Assembly (NCBI GenBank): GCA_030148545.1
Contig: JASBTF010000001.1
Span: 194,885 to 258,884, forward strand
DNA: 64,000 nucleotides
Direction of reading: 5' to 3'
Source: Pseudomonadota bacterium
Lineage (GTDB): Bacteria > Pseudomonadota > Alphaproteobacteria > UBA2136 > JASBTF01
In this document: piece after piece, positions 38,801-46,772 of the stretch
How the letters are laid out: each line of letters opens with the position of its first letter
Position numbering within the stretch: the stretch's first letter is position 1
The notes under the pieces: generated by a model
Seen by the model: only the letters and a program-made list of their open reading frames with translations
The model's database searches: none
Told to the model about the DNA's origin: nothing
Translations under genes and position numbers: made by a program

Positions 38801-40771
38801 GCCGTCGCTCACCTGGTAGGTAAAGGTATCGGTGCCATTAAAACCTGCATTTGGGGTGTACGTTACAGTACCGTTAGCATTGGTGCTGAGCACGCCATTA
38901 GTTGGGCCAGTTACAATACTTTGTAGGGTTAGTGTATCACCATCTACATCGGTATCGTTGGTTAGTACGTTAAAGGTTACCGGTGTATCTTCCGCTGTGG
39001 AGGCTACATCATTGTTGGCCACAGGTGCATCGTTAACTGGCGTTACGTTTACAGTAACGGTAGCGGTGTCGAAGCCGCCGTTGCCATCGCTCACTTGGTA
39101 GGTAAATGTATCAGTACCGTTGAAGTTAGCATTAGGTGTGTAAGTAATGGTGCCGTTGGCATTAATAACTACACTACCGTTGCTTGGATTGGCAGTAATA
39201 GCGTTAACGCTTAGTGTATCGCCATCTACATCAAAATCATTACCTAATACGCTAATGGTAACGGCTGTATCTTCGTTAGTAGTTACACTGTCATCATTAG
39301 CCACAGGTGCATCGTTAACTGGTGTTACGTTTACAGTAACGGTAGCGGTGTCAAAGCCGCCATTGCCATCGCTCACCTGGTAGGTAAAGGTATCAGTACC
39401 GTTGAAGTTAGCGTTAGGTGTGTAAGTAATAGTGCCGTTGGCATTAATAACCGCGCTACCATTAGTTGGGTTGGCGGTAATAGCGTTAACGCTTAGTGTA
39501 TCGCCATCAGGGTCGGTATCGTTACCGAGTACGCTAATAGTAACCGCATTGTCTTCGTTAGTGGTTACGCTGTCGTCGTTGGCTACTGGGGCATCGTTTA
39601 CTGCACCAACGTTAATGGTAACGGTAGCAGTGTCGAATCCGCCGTTGCCGTCGCTTACCTGATAGGTAAAGGTGTCGGTACCATTAAAACCTGCATTTGG
39701 GGTGTAAGTAATGGTGCCATTGGCATTAATAACCACGCTACCATTGGCAGGGTTAGCGGTAATGGCGTTAACGGTTAGTGTATCGCCATCTACATCGGTG
39801 TCGTTGCCGAGTACATTAATAGTAACGGCGGTGTCTTCGTTTGTATTGGCCGTATCGTTGTTGGCTACAGGTGCATCGTTAACTGGCGTTACAGTAATGC
39901 CAACGGTGGTGGTGCTAAAGCCGCCATTGCCATCGGTTACTGTGTAATTAAAGCTATCCGGGCCATTGTAGTCGGCTGGTGGGGTGTAGCTAATAGCACC
40001 GGTTGTTGGGTTGTAGCTAATGCTACCGCCACGTGCTGTTACGGTGTCGATGGTGGCAATGCTTAGAGTGTCGCCATCGGCGTCTGTGTCGTTAGCGAGT
40101 AGCTGTGCTGCGGTGAAGTTAAGTGCAGTATCTTCCGCAGTGGTTAGGCTATCGGCAACTGCTACAGGCGCATTATTTGTACTTGGCGGTGTTACCGGCG
40201 GTGCTGCTGGTAGTGCGCCTTGTTGAGCTGGGAGCTCTTCCGCAGGTGGGGTAAGGCCATTGTTGCTTACGCTAAATGGGTTAATTACTTGGCTGAAGAT
40301 TGGGTTGATCTCTACATCTTGACCAGCAATGGTTGGCTGTTGAAAACCAGCACCATTAGCGCCACTAGCACCAGCAGGGCCGGCAGCAGGTTCAATATCA
40401 AATACGCTTGCTAAATCTTCGGGGCCGGCAGCTGGCTCAATATTAAGTAGGCCAAAGTTTTGTAAGAATTCTTGAGCGCTCATGGCTGTGCCATCTGGCA
40501 AAATAATGGTTGGTGGGTTAGCACTGCCTGCAAGTTCGGCCAAATTCCATAGTACAATATCGGGGCGGCCTGGTGTTTCTACCAATAGGTTGCCTTGTGC
40601 GGCTAGTTTACCTTGAGCGTTGAACAGACTAAGAGCGCCAAGGTCTACATCACCTAGGTAGAAGGTGCTACCTGGTTCCAACACATAAACGTAGGCGGTG
40701 TTGCCGTTGTCTAGCGTATATTCAAAGTCGTAAGCGCGGTTGCCTGTGGTTGACGGTGTTTGGTTGCTCAT
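35900..40771 (-). CDS. Giant repeat adhesin: ~10 cadherin/Ig-like (VCBS/tandem-95 type) repeats, VWA domain, C-terminal RTX repeats
   Basis: [35 protein letters not shown] repeats (~93 aa), [37 protein letters not shown] RTX. Confidence 0.92.
   Translation of the reverse strand: [1623 protein letters not shown]
36800..40240 (-). repeat. Tandem ~280-bp coding repeats within adhesin (boundaries approximate)
   Basis: Repeated DNA such as ggtaccgttggcattaataac, tagtgtatcgccatc and ctgtatcttcgttagtggttac at regular spacing. Confidence 0.85.
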
Positions 40772-40863
40772 GGCGTATTAAGTTCCGTTACTGTATATCT
40801 GTTCCAGTATACAAATAGCGAACGTATGACAAAAGTCAAGGGGTGTGGATACAAAAAGTGTAA

Positions 40864-41415
40864 TTATTTTTGTGGCTGCTTAAGCAGCGGTAGCATACGC
40901 CACAGCACCACATCGCGCTCTTTATAGTGGTGATAGAGAGCTGCTAGAGCATGTACGCCAATGAGTGCAAGTGCAGCAAAAGCACCAAAAGTGTGGGCAC
41001 TGCTAAAGATTTTACCCAGTGATGGGTTCTTTTCAATAAGCGCTGGTAGCGTGAAAAAATCGAAGAAAGGGGCGCCAAAGCCGAACGCATTACTCATTAA
41101 CCAACCAGATAGCGGAATAGCAATAAGAGCAAGGTAGAGCAGTTTATGGGCTGTGTGGGCGGCAAACTTATCGCGCGGCTTAATAGTATTGGGCAGAGCA
41201 GGGGCTGGTTTAATAAAGCGCCATACAATACGGAACAAGGTCAGGCCTAAAATGGTAACTCCAATACTTTTGTGTAGGTTATACACTTGGTAACGTAATG
41301 GTGGTTCAAACACACCGTTGGCCATCATAATGCCAACTGCACAAAGGCCAAGGAATAAAATGGTTGTAATCCAGTGGATAGCAATGCTTAGCGTGTCGTA
41401 GCGTGGTGTACTCAT
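40864..41415 (-). CDS. Cytochrome b561-family protein
   Basis: 4-TM, RYDTLSIAIHWITTILFLGL, NLHKSIGVTIL; His-containing helices. Confidence 0.85.
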   Translation of the reverse strand: MSTPRYDTLSIAIHWITTILFLGLCAVGIMMANGVFEPPLRYQVYNLHKSIGVTILGLTLFRIVWRFIKPAPALPNTIKPRDKFAAHTAHKLLYLALIAIPLSGWLMSNAFGFGAPFFDFFTLPALIEKNPSLGKIFSSAHTFGAFAALALIGVHALAALYHHYKERDVVLWRMLPLLKQPQK

Positions 41416-41467
41416 AATGTGGAGTACTGTATTACAGATTAAATAGTGGCGCAAGCGGATGGTTGCT

Positions 41468-41556
41468 CGTGGTCCCTAGGTCTCAGAGAGACTAGGTCCA
41501 CGCGGGGGCTGGGGTGTCCCCAGTAGCAAGCGGCGGCTTTGCCGACCGCGTAGCTA
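41468..41556 (-). repeat. Structured repeat family B, copy B5
   Basis: Minus strand Hc'-Ha-Hb; Hb = CGTGG-A-CCTAG-TCTC-TCT-GAGA-C-CTAGG-GA-CCACG. Confidence 0.85.
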
Positions 41557-41564
41557 TTTTAAAA

Positions 41565-43130
41565 TTATAAGGTAGAACCCACGAGGTATTTCAGGTCGTC
41601 ATCCACAAAGCGTACGCCAAGGCCCATGAATGGGGAGCCAATTTCTTGGTTGAATACGTTGTCGTATCCACCCACAGCGTAGAGGAAGTCGTGGTTTTTA
41701 AATACGTTCACCTTGGTGGTGATGTCTAGGTGAGGGGTATCGTTGCTGTTACCTTGGTTGGTACCGGCAAAGTCGTAAATATCGGCAGATACTTCTACGT
41801 CACGTGGTAGCCAGTGGTGCTGTAGCACGGTGTCTACACCGGCGCCGAAGGTGCTGTCCTTCAGGCCAAAGCGCACGCCAATATCTTGACCAAAGGCAAT
41901 GTTTTGGAAGCGTTGGCCAAATTGGGCGGTAAATTTAACATCAGAGCCAAATTCTTGGTTGCTGAGAGATAAGTTGTCACGTGGGTCGTCGCTTTGAGTA
42001 GCAAAGCCATCGGAGAGGATACCAATACGGTAGTAACGTGTTGGGCGAGGTGACAGAGTTACATCAAAACGGCCTTTGGAAACATTTTCAGCGCTTAAGC
42101 CATAGCCATACAGGGCAACATCGGTGCGGAATGCTTCCATACGTTCACCCACAGCGGCAAATTGTTCTAGTGCATTTTCAACTTTATCAACGGTGCTTGG
42201 GTCGTTGATCAGGCGGCCAAGTGTACCTTCACCATTGTTAATTTTAGACGCAACGGCTTTGAGGTCAGCTGCCGCGGCTTTAAGATCGGTAATGAGCGTG
42301 TCTTCCTCGGTCATTAGCTTACCAAGAGTACTGTTACCACCTTCTAGGCTGCTGGTAATGCGTGCCAAATTGGCAGAAGCAATGTTGAAGTTTTTAATCA
42401 TCTGTGAGGCTTCTTCTTCATTGTCGCCTAAGATGGTTTTGAGTGAACTACTGGCTTGGTGGATGTTGTCCAGAATATCGGCGCCATTTTCATCCAGCTT
42501 AGTGGAGAAGGTGGTTAGACCATTCATAATAGTTTCTACTTGGCCAGGTTTTACTTCGCTTACCAAGATATCTTCTAACCGGCCACCAACAGATTCCAAG
42601 CTATTTACAATGTTTTTCAGCTTGTCTGCATTTTCTTGGCCACCAAAGGCTTGGCGTAGGGCGGAGGTGATTTCTTGTAGGTCTTCACTAATGCGACCAA
42701 AGTTGTTGGCGATGTTATCAGGGCTGCTAGAACCACGGTTGGGGATGCGTACCACCGTGGTTGGTAGGTCAGCTTCGGCAGCGCCAAACTCGGTTACTAA
42801 TGCCATAAATTGCTCACCAATAAGGCCGCTACTGGCAATTTCGGCTTGAATATTCTCGGGTAGTGGTACGTCTTGGCGGATACTCATGCGAATTACTGCG
42901 CTACCTTCACGCGTGAGGTTAATATCGCTTACTTCACCAATTTCAATACCAGCCATTTTTACTTTGGAGCCAAGTACAATACCTTCGGCATCGGTAAACT
43001 CACTTTCTAAAAAGCGGTTGTTGCTGCTAAAGCCTTGGCTGCCAATAACACCACTTTGCATGGTGAGCCAGCCCAGCGCCACTAGGGCGATAACCACAAA
43101 TAATCCAACTCGACTTTCGGCAGTAAACAT
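41565..43130 (-). CDS. mlaD: MlaD/MCE-domain lipid transport protein
   Basis: N-term TM followed by MCE domain; FTDAEGIVLGSKVKMAGIEIGEV. Confidence 0.88.
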   Translation of the reverse strand: MFTAESRVGLFVVIALVALGWLTMQSGVIGSQGFSSNNRFLESEFTDAEGIVLGSKVKMAGIEIGEVSDINLTREGSAVIRMSIRQDVPLPENIQAEIASSGLIGEQFMALVTEFGAAEADLPTTVVRIPNRGSSSPDNIANNFGRISEDLQEITSALRQAFGGQENADKLKNIVNSLESVGGRLEDILVSEVKPGQVETIMNGLTTFSTKLDENGADILDNIHQASSSLKTILGDNEEEASQMIKNFNIASANLARITSSLEGGNSTLGKLMTEEDTLITDLKAAAADLKAVASKINNGEGTLGRLINDPSTVDKVENALEQFAAVGERMEAFRTDVALYGYGLSAENVSKGRFDVTLSPRPTRYYRIGILSDGFATQSDDPRDNLSLSNQEFGSDVKFTAQFGQRFQNIAFGQDIGVRFGLKDSTFGAGVDTVLQHHWLPRDVEVSADIYDFAGTNQGNSNDTPHLDITTKVNVFKNHDFLYAVGGYDNVFNQEIGSPFMGLGVRFVDDDLKYLVGSTL

Positions 43131-43146
43131 GTTTTTTAATTCTCCC

Positions 43147-43911
43147 CTAGCGCTGCCCTACTTTTATTGGCCCTTGGGCCAGGCCGTTTACAAATTGTGT
43201 TACGTACGGGTTATCGGAGGTTTTAATTTCCTTTACCGTGCCATTGGCGATGATTTTACCCATATATAGCATAGCAATGCGATCAGCAATTTTGAAAGCG
43301 CTGTTCATATTATGAGTGATTGTGACCGAAGTGACACCCAAATCTTCTTTTAGTTTTAAAATGAGGTCATTAATCACATCGGAAGTAATGGGATCTAGCC
43401 CTGTTGTGGGCTCATCGTACAGAATAATCTCGGGCTCCATGCAAATGGCACGGGCAAGGGCAACGCGTTTGCGCATACCACCGCTGAGCTCAGCTGGTTT
43501 TTGGTCTGCTACACGGGGTTCTAGGCCAACTAGTGCGAGTTTATCAATAGCAGTTTGGCGTACTTTGCTTGGCTTTACGCCCTGTTGGGTGAGCATAAAA
43601 CCAATGTTTTCCCAGTTAGAGAGAGAGTCGAACAAGGCGCCAGATTGGAACAACATGCCAAATTTGCGCATAAACTGCATGCGCTGTTGTTCGTTTAAGC
43701 GGGTGGTATCCACACCATCGACCAAAATTTTGCCGTTATCTGGTGCTAGTAGGCCTAGTAAGCAGCGCAGTAGTACGGATTTACCGCTACCGCTACCGCC
43801 CAGAATAACCATGCTCTGGCCTTTTTCTACCGTGAGGTTTACATTTTCTAGGACACGTTTGGTGCCAAAAGATTTTTGTACGTTGCGGATGTCAATTTTG
43901 GGTGTACTCAT
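43147..43911 (-). CDS. mlaF: MlaF-like ABC transporter ATPase
   Basis: GGSGSGKSVLLRCLLG, LSGGMRKRVALARA. Confidence 0.93.
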   Translation of the reverse strand: MSTPKIDIRNVQKSFGTKRVLENVNLTVEKGQSMVILGGSGSGKSVLLRCLLGLLAPDNGKILVDGVDTTRLNEQQRMQFMRKFGMLFQSGALFDSLSNWENIGFMLTQQGVKPSKVRQTAIDKLALVGLEPRVADQKPAELSGGMRKRVALARAICMEPEIILYDEPTTGLDPITSDVINDLILKLKEDLGVTSVTITHNMNSAFKIADRIAMLYMGKIIANGTVKEIKTSDNPYVTQFVNGLAQGPIKVGQR

Positions 43912-43923
43912 TGCTTCTACCTA

Positions 43924-44688
43924 TTACATCATCAACGCGGTTATAAAGTAATCCATGATCAAAATGGCGACCGATGCATAAACAACGGCAGTTGTTGTGG
44001 CTTTACCCACACCTTCGGCACCGCCACTGGTTTGGTACCCCCAGTAGCAGCCCATAATACCTACAATAGCACCAAAGAAACCGGCCTTAACAAGGCTCAG
44101 GACAACATCGGGGCTTTCAATAGCGTTAAAGGCGTTGTCGAGGAATGTTTGCCCATTTAGGTTTAGTACATTTTCTGCCACTAAGTAGCCGCCAAAAATA
44201 CCAATGGTATTTGCCAAGGCTACCAACATAGGCAGCATAAGGATACAAGCCAGTACACGTGGTACTACAAGGTATTTATGTGGGTTGGTGGCTAGGGTGG
44301 TTAGAGCATCAATTTGTTCGGTTACGCGCATGGTGCCTAGTTCTGCGGCAAAGGCAGCGCCGACGCGACCTGCAACCATGAGGCTGGCTAGCACAGGGCC
44401 AAGCTCCCGCAACATAGAAAGAGCAACAACAGGACCAAGCTGGGTGGAAGCTACAGCTGCGTTGTTAAACCCATAGTAGCTTTGCAGAGCAAGTACACCA
44501 CCGGTGAAAAAAGCCGTAAGTAGTACAATAGGGGTAGATTGTACGCCAACAAATTCACATTGTCTGATGACTTGGCGCGCATAAATAGGCGGAGTGAGCA
44601 AATGGTGGGCAAAACTTAAGATAAAATACCACAAGCACCCAGCTCTGTGGATAATAGAAAGTGTAGCACGGCCAATTGCGGCAAACAT
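43924..44688 (-). CDS. mlaE: MlaE-like permease
   Basis: Conserved ELGPVLASLMVAGRVGAAFAAELGTMRVTEQIDAL. Confidence 0.93.
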   Translation of the reverse strand: MFAAIGRATLSIIHRAGCLWYFILSFAHHLLTPPIYARQVIRQCEFVGVQSTPIVLLTAFFTGGVLALQSYYGFNNAAVASTQLGPVVALSMLRELGPVLASLMVAGRVGAAFAAELGTMRVTEQIDALTTLATNPHKYLVVPRVLACILMLPMLVALANTIGIFGGYLVAENVLNLNGQTFLDNAFNAIESPDVVLSLVKAGFFGAIVGIMGCYWGYQTSGGAEGVGKATTTAVVYASVAILIMDYFITALMM

Positions 44689-44896
44689 GATTTGCAGTTA
44701 AACTAGTTGTGTAGGGCAGGTCAATCATCAAAAAGCTGACCTGTATATTTAAAACTAAAGTTGTGGTGAATAAGCAACTTAAAAAATGAATGGATGATAG
44801 ATAAAACTACTTGCCACAACTTCGAATTGTACCGTACACTACCTAAAGTGGTATATGTAATAAAAAATAATAAGGTAACAGGTTGTGGATACTGAT

Positions 44897-45565
44897 ATGA
44901 CAACGTTTGACCAAACTGGCTCCCAGCCACGCGTTGTTCAAATTGCTGAGGTGCTTCAGCAACAAATTTCGGCTGGTCAATTACAGCCTGGAGACCAACT
45001 CCCTACAGAGGCGCAGTTGTGCCAAAAATTTAACGTTTCTCGTTCTACATTGCGTGAATCAATCCGTATGCTGCGGGCGCGTGGCTTTGTAGAGGTTGCG
45101 CCTGGTCGTGGTAGTTTTGTGCGCCAACCTGCACCTGATGAGTTGATTCAAAGCATGGGTGGTGGCGCTTGTATGGCGCTTTCTTACCAACCGCAGGAAG
45201 TATATCGCCTACTTGTGATGGTTATTATGAGCCGCCTGCGTGATGTACCCTTAGACAAGGTAGCGCAAGCTGTTGCTCACCTCTCCATTGTTAATCCTGC
45301 GCGCGATGCTCAGGAGAATTTATTGAGCGAACAGCAGTGGTTTACCGGGCTACTACATACTGAGTTTAATACGGTGACACACTTTTTTACGGGGCTATTG
45401 TACCAGCTTACAGCACAGGAACGCTTGAAGTTAATGGCAGATAGCGCGGCGGTACAACGTTTGATGACACTGCAAATTCGTTTACATGCCGCCCTTAAAG
45501 ATAAAGACCTTGCACAAGTAGAGCGCCTTTTGGTGAGTTATTTTACTGCGGTACCCCAAGCCTAA
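44897..45565 (+). CDS. GntR/FadR-family transcriptional regulator
   Basis: wHTH LPTEAQLCQKFNVSRSTLRESIRMLRARGFVEVAPGRGSFV; FCD-like C-term. Confidence 0.9.
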   Translation: MTTFDQTGSQPRVVQIAEVLQQQISAGQLQPGDQLPTEAQLCQKFNVSRSTLRESIRMLRARGFVEVAPGRGSFVRQPAPDELIQSMGGGACMALSYQPQEVYRLLVMVIMSRLRDVPLDKVAQAVAHLSIVNPARDAQENLLSEQQWFTGLLHTEFNTVTHFFTGLLYQLTAQERLKLMADSAAVQRLMTLQIRLHAALKDKDLAQVERLLVSYFTAVPQA

Positions 45566-45576
45566 TAAAAACAATA

Positions 45577-45614
45577 AAAAACAAAACGCACCGACCAAGG
45601 TGCGTTTTGTTTTT
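45577..45614. terminator. Intrinsic terminator after GntR gene
   Basis: AAAAACAAAACGCACC-N6-GGTGCGTTTTGTTTTT. Confidence 0.9.
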
Positions 45615-45615
45615 T

Positions 45616-45651
45616 CGTGGTCCCCAACTCGCGAAGGCGAGTGGGTCCACG
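45616..45651 (-). repeat. Structured repeat family B, partial copy B6 (Hb hairpin only)
   Basis: Minus strand CGTGG-A-CCCA-CTCGC-CTTC-GCGAG-T-TGGG-GA-CCACG. Confidence 0.75.
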
Positions 45652-45656
45652 CGGGG

Positions 45657-45741
45657 GACCAAGCCGGTGTGGCATAGCCACAAAAAAGGATTAAGTATCC
45701 TTTTTAAGCGCGCGTCCCGTAAACTTACCTTTAGGTAAGTT
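45657..45741 (+). repeat. Structured repeat family A, copy A3
   Basis: TGTGGC-ATA-GCCACA, AAAAAGGAT-TAAGT-ATCCTTTTT, GTCCCG, AACTTACC-TTTA-GGTAAGTT. Confidence 0.88.
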
Positions 45742-45764
45742 GGAGGTGGGGCATTCAAAAAATA

Positions 45765-45788
45765 AAGCACGCTGACCAAAGCGTGCTT
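45765..45788. terminator. Hairpin / possible terminator of flgN-like operon
   Basis: AAGCACGC-N8-GCGTGCTT. Confidence 0.5.
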
Positions 45789-45834
45789 CGTGTATACCCC
45801 AGGACCAGCTGGGTTTTCCATGGGCGAGGAAATT

Positions 45835-46305
45835 TTATACCGATTGATTAACAATACTGGCCGGGTTGCTGTGCGTTTTCTTTTCACCAGTGTTGGTGTA
45901 AAGGCCAGGCTGTGGACGTTGTGCTGCCACGGCATCGCGTACGGTATTTAAAAAGCTAGCGCGTGCATCGTAAGCCGATTGCAAAAGCAGCATGTTGCGG
46001 CGTGCTAGTTTTTCATATTGGGAGATGTTCTGTTGTAGCTGTTGTGCGGCGCGTTTTGCTGCTGGTGATTGCTTTAAAGCGTCCCGCTGTAGGCGAATAT
46101 CACTCATGAGCCGCTCAAAACGGTGTGCCAGCTTACGCTTCACTTTCAAATTATCTTCAATAGTATCTACTTGGCGAGCTTCTAGAGCGCTGTTTTCAGC
46201 GTTTAGCAAATCAGCCAGCTCTACACAGGTAGAGTTCGCTTTGCTGATTAGCTCCTGCACACCTGGGTGTGGTTGGTTAAGTGTTGGCTGTTGGTGTTGG
46301 TTCAT
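45835..46305 (-). CDS. FlgN-like flagellar chaperone
   Basis: Helical ~156 aa protein after FlgJ-like gene; LADLLNAENSALEARQVDTIEDNLKVKRKLAHRFE. Confidence 0.6.
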   Translation of the reverse strand: MNQHQQPTLNQPHPGVQELISKANSTCVELADLLNAENSALEARQVDTIEDNLKVKRKLAHRFERLMSDIRLQRDALKQSPAAKRAAQQLQQNISQYEKLARRNMLLLQSAYDARASFLNTVRDAVAAQRPQPGLYTNTGEKKTHSNPASIVNQSV

Positions 46306-46616
46306 CATTGTCTTTGTTCCTGCCATGTTAAAAGCTCTCTATACATACCATCTGCAAGACCGATGCCACCTTGCGACACCATGTTTTCGGCCATGCGCTC
46401 GTAGTGGAATGGTTGCAGCATATCTTCTGCACTACCGCCACCAAAGTTCTCGTCAGGATCACCTAAAGGGTCCATTAGGTTGAGCATGTATTCCACATAA
46501 AATTGCTCAAACTCACGGGCCACACCTTTTAGCTCAGCTTGGCGCGCTGTATCTCCCGCCTGTGGCTGTGCCGTTAGCTGTGTTTGCGCCGGCAGATGTT
46601 GGTAAATATTGTTCAT
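46305..46616 (-). CDS. FlgJ-type rod-binding protein
   Basis: FEQFYVEYMLNLMDP...MAENMVSQGGIGLADGMYREL. Confidence 0.75.
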   Translation of the reverse strand: MNNIYQHLPAQTQLTAQPQAGDTARQAELKGVAREFEQFYVEYMLNLMDPLGDPDENFGGGSAEDMLQPFHYERMAENMVSQGGIGLADGMYRELLTWQEQRQ

Positions 46617-46643
46617 AAATCTACAAAATTTATTTCTTTGACT

Positions 46644-46770
46644 AAAATTCGCTGTCCAGCTGACGAAAATAGCTGCTGTTGAGAACCGTCACGGAGTGTA
46701 GATAGGGAACCCTACTCGAGTAACGGAAGCGCAAACAGCGGATATTTGCAGCGTTGGACAGTAGAATTTT
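46644..46770. other. Long structured intergenic element between flgI and flgJ-like gene
   Basis: AAAATTC-G-CTGTCCA pairs with TGGACAG-TA-GAATTTT across ~125 nt; inner GCTGTT/AACAGC and TAGGGAACCCTA. Confidence 0.6.
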
Positions 46771-46772
46771 CA

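Noticed and set aside
38016-39947. Series of + strand ORFs (e.g. 38016-38255, 38592-38819, 39147-39383) with near-identical translations
   Set aside because: They are antisense readings of the tandem Ig-like repeats of the adhesin gene on the minus strand, not real genes.
42124-42849. 241-aa plus-strand ORF opposite mlaD
   Set aside because: Antisense to mlaD; low-complexity Ser/Leu composition.
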